Shown: positions 39,003 to 49,588, counted from the stretch's first letter. The stretch is 64,000 bases of DNA from Nigrospora sphaerica (GCA_018287875.1 JAGVVL010000002.1:3348001-3412000), one strand, 5' to 3'. Made by a program: numbers and translations. Notes: a model not told the origin generated them from the letters alone.

Positions 39003-39725
39003 TTTCTGTGTAGATAAAGCGTATCTAAGTGCCCAATCCCAGAGGAAGTCGGTGCTTTGGATGTGAGTCTCCTTTATAAAGCGCCTAGATGCCGTAGCTG
39101 CCTGGCCAAGCGTCCCGCGGCTGAGTCCTACCGAGCTGAAAGGGCCACGGCCCCGCCAGGACAGCCTACGCCGATCTGCGAAAGTGTTAGCGACTGTTAG
39201 TCAGGGGGCTGTGCTCAACGGGGGCTGATACACTGAGACCCTCGAGTCTATGTTTACCCGTGTCAAACAGGACATCCCTCGGCCTGCGAAAGAGCCGTGT
39301 GTGCTCTGATGAGTACAACCGCTGACCTGGCGTCACTGATGTACCGAGACACCAGCACTAGATCACTTGGACCAGAACCGCTATATTGGTCGAGCCAGGC
39401 CCCGGACAGAACGAGAAACAGCGAGGACGCAGAGAGCAGACGACCGGCCACGGAGAGAACACGCTTGAAACCTTATATTACGGGACAGGCAAACATAAGT
39501 TATATACGTGATGTAGGCCTGCTTCAGTTTCTTGCGTCTCTAAGCTGATCACTGAAGCCAAGTTGCCTTAATCGGAACGAATCGCAGCTCGAAACAACAA
39601 CCCCAGTGCTTGTTGCCAAACACACAAACTCCCTGAGCCCTGTCGAATCTAGAGGAGTGCTGTAACCCACCGCCCATATCAAACACCGATGTCCGGAACG
39701 CCGCAGTTTCCCCTGAGCCCTGTCA
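39003..39725. other. Intergenic region
   Basis: The upstream flank of the phosphoesterase, including its TATA box, and the downstream flank of UFD1. No gene seen. Confidence 0.6.
39072..39078 (-). promoter_or_regulatory. TATA box of the phosphoesterase gene
   Basis: Within the palindrome CTTTATAAAG, read on the minus strand as TATAAAG, about 70 bp upstream of the ATG at 39002. Spacing is right for a short leader. Confidence 0.55.
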
Positions 39726-40959
39726 TTAAGCCTTGCGCCCATCGAGCCGCCGGCCCTCGCTGGGCTGCTTCTCCGGTGCCTTGCCCTTATCATCCTGGTC
39801 ATTTTTGCGTTTGACAGCGCCGCCACGCAGCGTCTGGCCCTGACCGGCGAAATGAGGCTTGTTCGCGTTCTCTTGCTCCGCTTTCTTGTCGGCGTCCGTC
39901 TTGACCGGCTTGATCTCGTACCCGAAGAACAGCTTGTTGGGAGGAAGACGCAGGGGCATGGGCCCGTTAGTTCTCCGTATCGGCGGCTGGATCTGGTGTG
40001 ATGAGGCTCCCGGCACGGGCGTCGAAGGCTTCGGTGTGGGTGCCTTGGCTCCTTTCTTGGCGTTAAGCTTGTGTCCCTCGCTCACGAAATGTGATGACAC
40101 GGCGCGGGCCCCAGCGGCGGCCTGCGTAGCATTGGGCGCGATGGCGTCGTAGTTGATGGCCTGCGCCATGGTGCCTTGCGGGTGCACCACGCCGCCGGCG
40201 GGGAGCCCGCCTCTTGTGCTACGCGGCGTGCTTGTGCCGCTTTGTCTCTCCGGCTCGACGTAGCCCACGGGGGGGGCGAATTCCACTTCGACATCGGTCT
40301 CGATCATACTAACACCCATCTTCTCCGACTCGGGCAGCACTGTCAGCACGGCTACGTCGTAAATCTCGTCATTGTACTCGAAGTTGAAGACATCACCCTT
40401 GGTCAGGGTGGCGAAGTTGCGGAAGGCCCGCTCGAGGACGGCCTTGGGATCGCTGATCTCGAGAAAGTTGACGGATTGCGGCTGCAGCTTAACGCGCTTG
40501 GCCGGTGACAGGGACGTCGTCTTGATCTGAATCATGTCGCCGACATCCAGCTGGAGCGTCTGCATCATCCACTGCGGCAGATAGGCGCGCCCCTCTTCGG
40601 CGACGAATTCCAGCACACCGGCGTGGGTGTGGAGTTCCTTCTCGCCGTTCACCAGCTCCATGGTCAAGGGCCACTGTACATGTAACTTGGAGACCTTATC
40701 GAGCGCGGAGACAGGCAGAAGGATCTTGGAGCCGTAGTTCAGTTCAGGCCGTTCGTTGCCGGGGGCCATGACGGTGGGGTAGCAGCGAAAGTATTCGTCG
40801 AAGCGCTGCATGGCAGGCCGCCGAGACATGCCCCGCGCCGCCAGGAACATGGACTGGGGGTCATCGGGGTCGAATCCATCGTAGCCGGGGCGATACTGCG
40901 AGATTCCGAAGTCAGCTTGGATGAGAGCGAAATCGGCGGTATAGCGCCCAGCTTACCAT
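39726..40959 (-). CDS. ufd1: Ubiquitin fusion degradation protein 1 (Cdc48 cofactor)
   Basis: Partner of Npl4 that recruits the AAA ATPase Cdc48/p97 to ubiquitylated proteins in ER-associated and nuclear degradation. The 390-residue protein comes from a first coding exon of only three bases (40957-40959, ATG), a 61-bp phase 0 intron (donor GTAAGC, acceptor TCGCAG) and the main exon 39726-40895, which begins YRPGYDGFDPDDPQSMFLA. The double-psi barrel domain follows: FDEYFRCYPTVM, then NYGSKILLPVSALDKVS and VLEFVAEEGRAYLPQWMM, with VNFLEISDPKAVLE and GDVFNFEYNDEIYDV in the second half. The C-terminal 150 residues are disordered, with the expected short Cdc48/Npl4-binding region and FFGYEIKPVK. 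Without the tiny first exon the protein would begin at an internal Met and lose 16 conserved residues. Confidence 0.93.
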
Positions 40960-41855
40960 CTTGACGCTTGGCTTGTACGGAACGGGGGAGCTGGGAAAGA
41001 AGGAGAGGTAGCGATGCCGCAGAGTGCCGATCGTGTGTAATTATGCGTTCAAACGCGATGGGACCAAGGACGCAGCCCCAAGTGACACTTGTAGCCACCT
41101 AGATGTAGAAATATGGAATCTTTTATGCGGTGTGGTGGAATCGAAGCTGCCAGAGCTCCAAGGCGCCCAGCTTCCCTAGAGTTCAAGTAGTGCTAATAGT
41201 AGGTGGCTCGTGGGTGGATGTAAGGCAGCACCAGGGACGCGCATATGACGAAAGAGTGGGATGGGAGGTACACACGGCTCAAGAATGATCCGAGCCGGCT
41301 CTGGGGGAAGTTCCCCTACAGATGTACCTGCTAAGGTAACCCAGAGGCACGGGCATTGCCAGTCGCTACACCCAAGAGCCGGTCTCGCCGCTGTTCTGCC
41401 CAAGGTTCCCAGATGTACAGGCGGACAAGCTCTAACGGTAGAGCTCCATCGCAGGGCCTAGTGATTCTATCCGGTGCGTGACGGAGTTGGAAGAGTACCT
41501 TGGTAGGTACTGACCTGAATAAGGCTGTTCTGGTACATGTGCGCCTAACAGGTAATGTACCCCATTCAGTAGCCGTTGGAGTTGGAGCTTCTCTGGATGC
41601 AAGCTCCAGCTCATGTACTCAGAGGTCAACCACCCCCACTAATAAGTCCTAAGCACCGCCCGATGGCCGAACCGTCTTCAACCTCAATGATTTCATAGCT
41701 TGCGACGATGGAGGCATCCAGTGTATAGAGAATAGACACTTTGAGGCCGGAACCAACGACCAACATCAATCTGGCTCCAGCAGCGTCGCACAACTGTCTG
41801 TCTCGTTATCTCAATTCGCCACGACGGCACCGTCGGCCACCACAAACCCATCGCC
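40960..41855. other. Divergent promoter region between UFD1 and LIN1
   Basis: 896 bp shared by the two divergent genes. No gene seen and no clear TATA box in either direction. Confidence 0.6.
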
Positions 41856-43157
41856 ATGTCCTCCAAATACAGCGCCGCGCGACCCAAACGCGCAGGCGAA
41901 CACTACGCCCGCACCCACCATGCAGAGGCCGGACCGGATGCGAAAAAGGTCAAATTCGACGTACGGAACCCCTCGGCGCTTGCTGCCGACGGCGGTGACG
42001 ATGACGAACCCGATGAGTTCCTGGAAGCCGACGCCGACGTCATCGGCGGGAGTGCGGCAACGAAGCGCGGCGCAGTTAACATTGACGGTTACGACTCGGA
42101 CTCGGACCGCGAGGAGTTCGGCGCGCGGCCAGAATCCAAGAAGTTCGAGAAAGACAAGGACGAGGAGGTAGACGACATGTTCGCCGAAGCGGACGAGGAC
42201 GACAAGGAAGACGCAGTGGACGACACCACGACCAAGAAGAGCAAAGAGGTCCGCTTCATGGACGCCGACGAAATCCAGGGCCAAGACCTGCATTCTCGAG
42301 ACACGGGGCGCATACGGACGGACAACCAAGAATCCGATGACGACGACGAAGAGGAAATCGCCCTCGCCATCCAAGAAGAGAACGTCGACGAGGAGGTCGG
42401 CGCCGGCGGCTTGAAAAGACACGCCCCCAAGGTCGAGGCCTTCAACCTCAAAGCCGAGCAGGAGGAAGGCCGGTTCGACGAGGCGGGCAACTTTGTGCGC
42501 AACGCCGTCGACCCGGATGCACAGCATGACCGCTGGCTGGAGGGTGTGAGCAAGAAGGAAATGAAGAAGGCGGCCGAAGCCCACGAGAAGCGCGAAGAGG
42601 AGATGCGGCAGCGGAGGAAAGAAGAAGGCAGCATCCTGACCTGCGACCTTCTCAAGTCCCTAATCCTGCGTCTGGAGCGCGGCGAGACAGCTCTGGAAGC
42701 CCTCGCGAGACTAGGACGCGGTCAGACTAAAGCCAAGAAGGTCCCCAAGTGGAAGCAGAAGAAGCAGAAGACCGAAGACATGGACGTCGATACGGAAAAG
42801 GAGGACCCGGAGCAGGTTCGCATCAAAGAGGCCATTGATGCCATCACAGATGCCGCCGACAAGCTGCTGGGCAGAGACCGGCCCGACGTCTACGACCGGG
42901 AGCGGGAACTTCTGATACGAGAGTGGAGTCGCGAGACGCAGGAGCCGTGGGCAGAACCGCAGGCGAAAGTGGACGACGACGGGCCGACGGGGAAGATGTG
43001 GGAGTTCCGCTGGACCAACGGTAGAGACGATGCGACACAGGGCCCATACGACGAGCCCACGATGAAGGCATGGCAGGATGCCGGCTACTTCAAGGAGGGC
43101 GTGGAATTCCGGCCGGCTGGTGCCGAGGAATGGTCTCTTGCTGCCCATTTCGCTTGA
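41856..43157 (+). CDS. lin1: LIN1/CD2BP2-type GYF-domain protein (U5 snRNP)
   Basis: A 433-residue single-exon protein. Its relatives, yeast Lin1 and human CD2BP2, bind the U5 snRNP protein Prp6/Dib1 group and Pro-rich ligands in the nucleus. The N-terminal part is basic then strongly acidic (several D/E runs such as DDDDEEE). A conserved central stretch follows: RFDEAGNFVRNAVDP and DRWLEGVSKKEMKKA, both typical of this family. The GYF domain occupies about 381-433, with WEFRW, GPY (396-398), Trp406 and GYF (410-412) all present. The start sits in a good context 14 codons before the first family-like sequence. Divergent from UFD1. Confidence 0.93.
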   Translation: MSSKYSAARPKRAGEHYARTHHAEAGPDAKKVKFDVRNPSALAADGGDDDEPDEFLEADADVIGGSAATKRGAVNIDGYDSDSDREEFGARPESKKFEKDKDEEVDDMFAEADEDDKEDAVDDTTTKKSKEVRFMDADEIQGQDLHSRDTGRIRTDNQESDDDDEEEIALAIQEENVDEEVGAGGLKRHAPKVEAFNLKAEQEEGRFDEAGNFVRNAVDPDAQHDRWLEGVSKKEMKKAAEAHEKREEEMRQRRKEEGSILTCDLLKSLILRLERGETALEALARLGRGQTKAKKVPKWKQKKQKTEDMDVDTEKEDPEQVRIKEAIDAITDAADKLLGRDRPDVYDRERELLIREWSRETQEPWAEPQAKVDDDGPTGKMWEFRWTNGRDDATQGPYDEPTMKAWQDAGYFKEGVEFRPAGAEEWSLAAHFA

Positions 43158-44103
43158 CGGGCGATTATAATTACCTTCGAAACTCATTCATTACTGGGTC
43201 GAAGGCATGGCGGCCGCCCAGCTTGTCCCCAGTCTTCATCGACTATGGCTCCGCGCGCTTCCCGAGAAGAGCCATGGTCCAGCAACGCACGTGAAGGATT
43301 GCTTCGTGCGTCACTCTGTAATAGGTTATGGTCTCTCTACTAAGGCGAAACATATAATTCCCTCCCCCTTTCCAAGGGGCTCAGTTACTTGATCCTCAGG
43401 CATGCCGGAAGCACTCGCTTCTGAGGCATCGCTGATTCATCTGGGCAAGCCAGTGAACTCCTTTCGTCTTAGGTCTCTTATCTGTATTGGACGAAGTCCT
43501 GCCCGAAGCATTTTCATTGAGAACGGGGTGGGTGATGGACAGAACACATCTTTTGACGTGATTGTTCATACTCAAAGCATGAACCTTTGCTTTCCTCCAT
43601 TACCCCTGAAATTAAACAGACATTTGAGTTCTACCCTCGTGGGATCATTTTCAGTGCCCTTCTTCATGGCTTCCAACTAGTTATTGACTGTTCACCTATC
43701 AGAAAGGAATACAATGAGCAGCTGGAAGTAGGAGACGGTCGCTCAAAGTGCATGGGCCTTGAGTCCCCTCCACAACGTCGAGTCTCAATGATGACTACGG
43801 TACATACATCGCCCTAACTATGATACATACATCGCCCTGGCGATGCGCTCTCCCGTCGCCCCGGCGATGCCAGCTGTGGCCTCAACGAATAGGTACATGC
43901 CCATCGAATTGATGGCGAGGGGTAAAATAAGCGGAGAAGTGTCAACAGCATGGAAACAAAAAACAAATATCCCAGCTGCTCTTTTCCCCAAGCCCTTCCT
44001 TCCCCGGCATACTCTCTCATCTAAAGGCATCATTCCGAAGGCCTCAATTCTCGGCTCCCATACCACCCGTCCTCCACCGTCAACACACACAACTTGCAGC
44101 AGG
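43158..44103. other. Intergenic region before the Myb-like cluster
   Basis: Moderate GC. A near-exact tandem of a CATACATCGCCCT-type 13-mer lies near 43800-43835 (TACATACATCGCCCTAACTA, then GATACATACATCGCCCTGGC). No gene seen. Confidence 0.55.
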
Positions 44104-44819
44104 ATGTCGAACTCGACGCCGCACATGACTTGGACCAAAGACGCCGAGATGAACCTCCTCATGTGCCTATGGCAAAACGAGACTACCCCGAAGCGCAGGA
44201 TTGAAAGTGACCAGTGGACCAAGATCACGGAGGACTTTGCTAGGGTCCAAGGCCGTTCAATCGGCACCAAGGCTCTTCAGTAAGCCAAGGGAAGCATGAG
44301 ACGTATGGAAATGTGGCTAACACGGATAGGACCCGGGTCAATTTAATGAAGAATCGGTACGCCAACGCCACCGGCCAGCCCGTTCCCGTTGTCGACGGCG
44401 ATGACGCTCATGCCGAGGAGGCCGGCAACGATCAGGCTCTCGTCGGCGCTGGCGGTTCCTCCCACGCCGTGACGAGCCCTCACCAGGCCATCACCTACAA
44501 GCTCGACCCCAATCAGATTCATGTCCCCGCCGGCGGTGCCCCTGGCACCATGACGAACCAATACCAGGACCAACCGGGATCTTGCCAGGCCGTCACCTAC
44601 GGACCCAACAGTTGCCAGCCCGCCTCGTATGGCTTCCACCCGCACCCGGCCAACCAGGGTCCGATGGCCCACAGCGGCTACACCTACGCCCAACATGCCG
44701 CCGTGTCCCGGGGTTATACGGGCTACGGAGACACGTCCATGTACGGCCCCCGCCTCCTGGGTGACGCCGGCGGAAACACGGAGGGCGACCGGTACATGTA
44801 TCCCACTCCCCCCATGTAA
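44104..44819 (+). CDS. Myb/SANT-like small DNA-binding protein (cluster gene A)
   Basis: A 221-residue protein from exons 44104-44279 and 44330-44819 with a 50-bp phase 2 intron (donor GTAAGC, branch GCTAAC, acceptor GATAG). Residues 4-66 form a three-helix Myb/SANT-like module: WTKDAEMNLLMCLWQ (helix 1), DQWTKITEDFARVQG (helix 2) and ALQTRVNLMKNRYAN (helix 3), with Trp residues at the usual spacing. The intron splits the Gln codon that opens helix 3. The tail (70-221) is low-complexity and rich in Gly, Tyr, Pro, Gln and His. No enzyme motif is present. A nuclear DNA- or chromatin-binding role is inferred from the module alone. It is the first of ten similar genes, and is separated from the next by 1.4 kb. 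Confidence 0.8.
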
Positions 44820-46235
44820 CTTCTAGGTATAGAAAGGGCGATCGAGATATGGGTCCGTTGAGTAGATAGGTTGATCTACCTTACGTACGAAGCAAGGCGT
44901 TCTTCTGTTCCACATCATGCTGCGTCTGGTTTTCGATGAGCAATGTAGGGCGGCCGGGTTAAATCGAGTGGCTTTACGCCTTACGGTTCACTTAGTGATA
45001 CAGGTTAGTTAATTCTTGGTCAATCTCGGTCAAAGCCTGCTGGGTTTGCAACGCATGCTATTACCTGTCATAATTATGAAGTTGGAGAATGGTTCAAATT
45101 CACACAACGCTCGCAAGTTTCCTCTGCAGTTTTCCTCTTGATACTCCGCATAACATCACCTCGGAACCTCTAGCCATCAGTGATTAACCCAAGTCCCTCC
45201 ACGCTGGACCGCAGTCAACCCAACCAAGTGTCGCTTGACTTGGCATCCCCAGCTGTCACTATTCACCATTTCGCTATCCGCCACATCTTGGTGGAAGAAT
45301 GTAAGGGCCGGCGTTTGTCAAGGTTAGACCGCGTAGCGAAGTGTGAGAAACGAGACCTATAAATGTTCTCGATTTGTCCCGTGTCCCGAGAGCGGCCGGG
45401 AATCTTGCACTGGGCCGCGATGTTGTTGGGAGTTGCGTCTTGGAGGCCAATACAAGCCTGCCTGGTCGCAGTCATATAGTTCCATAGCATGTTAGCCCTG
45501 TCGGATGAATGCTAATCTTTAATTTGGCTGGCCTTACGTCGAATTGCTGGCACGTTACACTGAGTGCCTACAACCACGGCAAGACAGGGTTGAATACAAA
45601 GTACTCCTTGGGTAACAGACCATGGCTACTTGTGGTACAATTAAGGCATTTATGTACTCGCAAGAAGATTATATGCGCGGTGCGTGAGAGGTGCGAAAGT
45701 TATGCCACGAGTGAAGCACATGTTTATGTCGGTACTGACCGAGCGCATGGCCAGCTGCGACGCTATACAGCCGGAGACTGGGAGGTTTTGTCGACCATGC
45801 ACAGTTAGAACACGGTCTAGCAGTGATACCCAGAAGCAATTCACGATAGAGACACGGAACACAGTATTAGATCAGTTGCGTTTCTGCTTCCATGATGGCT
45901 TCTCAAAACTGCCAGGTCGAGAAATGCCGGCTGGTATCCGCGAGGACAGAGCAGCGAGAAAGAGGCAGAACATATCAGAAATATCGAGCGGTATGAACGT
46001 CCCGCGAAAACCAACGCAAACCTGGTATCATCGCAGGGCGAACACCAAATAGAAAAATGCCATCATCTTTCCGTCCCTAGAATGGCATCGACCAATTCAT
46101 TCGTCCAGTCGTATCCCAAGTCCTCCACCAGAGTTCCACCAAAGTTGGTTTTTGACTCGGTTTCACGAGATTGAGATCCCATTCGGCGGCAATCTAGGCC
46201 TCATCGGTGCCGAGGGGGGTGGGGGCAAGAGCGTT
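44820..46235. other. Intergenic region within the Myb-like cluster
   Basis: The 3' flanks of gene A (plus) and gene B (minus). Moderate GC; short open frames only, none with the Myb-like pattern. No gene seen. Confidence 0.55.
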
Positions 46236-46896
46236 CTACTCCTCCACGGTCATGCTTGGTGATCGCGTTAGTATCCGCTCCGTATAGTGTCCAAGGCATG
46301 TCAAGGGAGTGAATGGCTTGACTTACTTCATGCCGTCAGGGACGGGCTGCCAAGCGGTGTAGGAGGGCGTGACTGGCGACTCGGCGTCCTCAAGCTTGGG
46401 CTCGATCTTGGGCTTGCGACCGCGCTTCTTGGGAGCGGGAGCCTCCTCGTCGCCGTCATCGTCGTCCGAGTCGGCCTCCTTCTGCTTGGCCTTGCGCTTG
46501 CCGCCCGCCTTGGCCGTGGCCCGGGGCTTCTTGGCGGTAGAGGCGCTTCCAGAGGTCGAGGCGGCAGGAGCCTTATCACCGCCACACTCGGCGGGAGACT
46601 TCTTACGGAGCTTGGCCAGGTGCTGTCTGTATCATCATGTTAGCGCGGACATGTTCCTGTTTAGCATGTGCTCGTTTGAAAATAAGGCGAATCAAAAAAG
46701 CCGTTAGGTCAGAGGGAAGGGCAGATATATACTGTGCGGCGTTGGCATTGAACGTATGGCCCTTGGCCTGCATCTCGTCTATGATGCGGGTCCACTGCTC
46801 AGCCGAGGGAGGGGCGTGGCGATAGACAGCCACGAGGAGCTCACTTCGGAGCTCGGCGTCCCAGACGGTCTTGCCCGATCCTGCGATGGGGGCCAT
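46236..46896 (-). CDS. Myb/SANT-like protein with AT-hook (cluster gene B)
   Basis: A 160-residue protein from exons 46733-46896, 46327-46626 and 46236-46254. The module is TVWDAELRSELLVAVY (helix 1), AEQWTRIIDEMQAKG (helix 2) and NAAQQHLAKLRKK (helix 3). The first intron (phase 2) splits the Gln codon before helix 3. The tail has basic clusters, an acidic run (DSDDDDGDEE) and an AT-hook (PKKRGRKPK). The last intron is inferred: its donor GTAAGT overlaps an in-frame TAA, and a perfect TACTAAC branch site precedes an ACCAAG acceptor, so the spliced protein ends MNMTVEE instead of MK. If unspliced it would stop at 46323. The AT-hook plus the Myb-like module suggests a minor-groove-binding chromatin protein, an inference. 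Confidence 0.8.
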
Positions 46897-47253
46897 GATG
46901 GAGAGCGGGGCGGGGGACGATAAGTAATGAAGAAATGTTGGGAACGGAAGAGTGGGGAAACGATCAGGATGAGATGCTATTTGGGAAGCAGTGGAGGGAT
47001 GCTTGGATGATGGGGGTACTGGTTCTGTGTAGGTAGGCAAGAGCCGAAGTGTGGTTAAGTGATGAAAGTGGAGGAGGGTTGTTGTATTGTACCACCGGAG
47101 AAGATGCGAGGGGGAAGAAGCCAACTCGGAGGGTAAAAGTAAATGCAGATGTAGCTCAGAGTTACCTGAGGCAGCCCGGATGAAGAGCGTGGCCATTCGC
47201 TAGACCAGCCAATTTCTAAGGCCAGAAAGGCGGGAACTGTGGTGGGAACACAC

Positions 47254-47390
47254 CGAAGGGAATCGTAGCTGTAACGGTAGCTCAAATCTGCTAGCTCAAG
47301 CAATATGGCATCGTATTCCTCACGGTCAGGCTTCATGACGTTCGCCATGGCAACAAGGAGAGCCTCATGAGACACTTTGCTCCAGGCCAT
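47254..47390 (-). CDS. Myb/SANT-like half-domain exon (cluster gene C), tail unresolved
   Basis: An exon of 45 codons plus two bases, start MAWSKVSHEALLVAMANVM, matching helix 1 of genes B and D. Helix 2 would be EEYDAILLELADLSY. It ends SYDSLR with CG before a GTGTGT donor, the same phase 2 position as in B, D, E and F. What follows is unclear: the frame stays open to 47055, but no stretch there is a convincing helix 3. An in-frame splice to a TCTAG acceptor 54 bp on is possible, as is a splice to the second exon of gene B, 627 bp away. A 13-codon upstream frame ends directly at this ATG. It could be a decaying paralogue or an alternative first exon. Confidence 0.5.
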
Positions 47391-47849
47391 TTAGGAAGGC
47401 CGGATAGGAGGCCGCTGGTAGCTGCCGGCCATTGTGTTCGAAATGATGAAGTTGGGTAGTGAAGGAGGGAATCGTCCGTTGGAGTTCGCTGTGAAAGTTG
47501 ACGGAAGAGCGAGAAGATGGTGAGAAAAGAAAATGAAGCAAGGAGCAAGGGAGAGAGAGATGGAGGAAACAGCTGGTACGATCAAGTGTGGGAAAGGGCC
47601 AGAGAAAGCAGCCCGGTTCATGTGAATGAATCACAGATGGGACGGCCATAGAAGGAGGCGGAGAGGCTGGGACGTATTCAAGCAGGACAATCGAATAACT
47701 TACCGTAGGGCACTGATCGTGAAGGTGTAGCCCTTGGCATGCAGCTTTTCCTGGATAAGCGGCAAATCCGCGTGGCTGGGGGGGCCGAGGGCTTCCATGA
47801 TAGCGATGAGGAGATCCTCGTGAGCGGCAGCATCCCACTTCTGAGACAT
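47365..47849 (-). CDS. Myb/SANT-like small protein (cluster gene D), tail tentative
   Basis: The first exon, 47704-47849 (48 codons plus two bases), starts MSQKWDAAAHEDLLIAIMEA (helix 1), continues with ADLPLIQEKLHAKGY (helix 2) and ends TISALR with CG before a GTAAGT donor, phase 2. The likeliest second exon is 47365-47488 (acceptor TTTCACAG), giving an 89-residue protein whose next residues are ELQRTIPSF. That tail has no Myb-like basic helix, and its last 26 bases overlap the first exon of gene C on the same strand, so the join is uncertain. The first exon itself is well supported by its similarity to B, C, E and F. The leader is pyrimidine-rich and includes the 42-bp repeat at 47899-48024. 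Confidence 0.55.
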
Positions 47850-47898
47850 GATGATGTTGGTTTGATGTTCGGGAAGAGAGTTTATGTTGACGAGATAG

Positions 47899-48024
47899 TG
47901 AATAAAGGGAGGGGTAGAAGAGTAGTAGTTGTCAGGACGGTGAATGGATGGAGGGTGGGAAGAGTGGTAGTTGTGGGGATAGTGGATGGAGGGAGGGGTG
48001 GAAGAGTGGTAGTTGTCAAAATGG
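47899..48024. repeat. 42-bp imperfect tandem repeat, three copies
   Basis: Three head-to-tail copies (47899-47940, 47941-47982, 47983-48024), each purine-rich with the shared core GAAGAGTGGTAGTTGT and AGGGAGGGGT-like parts. It lies 50-175 bp upstream of gene D's ATG, in the position of its leader or promoter, where the transcript-strand sequence is a CT-rich tract. Confidence 0.85.
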
Positions 48025-48093
48025 AAGATTTCGGGGATTGGAGAACAGAGGGAAAGAACCCAGCTGATGACTGAAGTCGACGCCGTCGGGTTT

Positions 48094-48484
48094 CTAATCG
48101 GAATCCACGACCCGGGCAGCAACTCCAGGCTGGTGGTAATCCCTGGGATCGGGATACCATGCCCCATGCAACGGCCCCGCCGGAGCAGCTCGCAGTTTGG
48201 GTCTGGAAGATCCTGGCCCAGTGATCTCGTTCTTGATAGATACGATGACAATGAAACCTAAAGCCGCACGCAAACACTGAACCGGAGGCCTGCTGCCTCG
48301 GAGGACGGGGAAGAAAAGAAAACCGCGTGTATACGTACCGAATGCCCTCCCAAAAGACGCTATGGCCTCGCGCATTCATGAGGTCGACCAGCTTCTTCTG
48401 GGCCTCCTTGTCGAGAGATTGGGCCATCTCGAAAAGAGAGAGGGTCATAGCCTCGTAGGCCTCGGGAACCCAGGGCGAGGGCAT
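48094..48484 (-). CDS. Myb/SANT-like small protein (cluster gene E), tail tentative
   Basis: The first exon, 48339-48484, has 48 codons plus two bases, exactly as in gene D. It starts MPSPWVPEAYEAMTLSLFEM (helix 1), continues with KEAQKKLVDLMNARGH (helix 2) and ends EGIR with CG before a GTACGT donor, phase 2. The best second exon is 48094-48202 (acceptor CTTCCAG), giving 84 residues with PKLRAAPAGPLHG after the junction. This could form the start of helix 3 but is short. Another acceptor (GGCTTTAG, 60-70 bp after the donor) leads into a long open frame without Myb-like character. The exon may also splice to gene B's second exon. The first exon is reliable; the tail is not. Confidence 0.55.
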
Positions 48485-49588
48485 GTTGGTGATATCTGAA
48501 GTCGTCGGTATGTGGTAGAGGGGTGGATGGGGATGAGTTGATAGCGAACACGCTTGTCTAGATCGCTTGGTGAACGTGACGGGCTTGCCTGATGGTGCAG
48601 CGTAGAGAAAAGTTATGGGGGTGTAGGAGACGAGGAGGAGTAGGAGGAGATGGAAACGGTTATTTCCAACTTTGGCACAATTTAGGCATCTGAACAAAAG
48701 GTGCCTGATAGGGATATTGAGTTCCTCCACGACTGCCTGAAATGAGGGAGTTGCTTGCCTGGAGGAAAGACCGGGTGATCTTGATTGTTCCTGATCATCC
48801 TCGGAAACCAAAAGCATCTTCGAGACGCCCCTCGACCTGTACCCCCGTGCTCCTGACTGTACCCAAACACACCTCCCGACCGCAGAAATCCAGTCTTCAT
48901 ACGTGGTGTATTCCTTGACCTGTCTCAGACAGCGACGACTTCTGGAATGCCCTACTGGTTCTTTGTCCTACCACGACCAACAGACATGAAAAGGATTATG
49001 TGACGATAGAAGGAAATATCCATAGCCACGACCAAAGCCCTATGAAGAGGGGTGGATGATATCTCACGGTCGGGTCCGCATATGAACCATAGGCGAAGGC
49101 AGTATTCCCATCGTGGCCGGCACCACGTACACACAACGATGGGCAGTACTTGAAAACCGGCGTCCCAACGACAAAAACAGCTGACAGAAGTCTGATGATG
49201 ATTATTGTAACGCCAGGCAGGTATCTATCGGATTCTTTGCAACGCTACTGTGCCAGGTACCGTACACTGGTTTGCTCCTGAACTCCGGGGCGCCCTCATG
49301 AGACGCAACTCAAGCATATTCTACAATAAGGTGGATGGTTCGATAAAACAATCCGAGGGGGCACTCATTGCTAAGCCCGCGATGCAACAAATTCCGCGGG
49401 TGGTTGGAAGCCGAGACGAGCGTGAGAGGTGTCGATGGCAAACGATGACTCCGCTATGGTTAACAACTTACTCACATGGTACCGACCCTCGTCCCAGGCA
49501 TGCATTGAAATCCGAAGGGTGGAAGGCATTGACAGGATGATGGCTAGTGCCGGAGAGACCTATGCCTCATCAAAGTACCTGATGCACG
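48485..49588. other. Intergenic region within the Myb-like cluster
   Basis: Upstream of gene E a CT-rich stretch fits its leader. The remainder, to the end of gene F, holds only short frames. No gene seen. Confidence 0.55.

Noticed and set aside
46733..47196. In-frame extension of gene B upstream into the gene C flank
   Set aside because: The frame is open for 100 codons before the ATG, but the sequence is Ser/Pro/His-rich leader-type DNA, and no acceptor joins it in phase to the gene C exon.
47882..48817. 311-codon minus-strand frame across gene E and the 42-bp repeat
   Set aside because: It runs through an exon in another frame, an intron and a minisatellite; the Thr/Pro/Leu repeats are translated repeat DNA.
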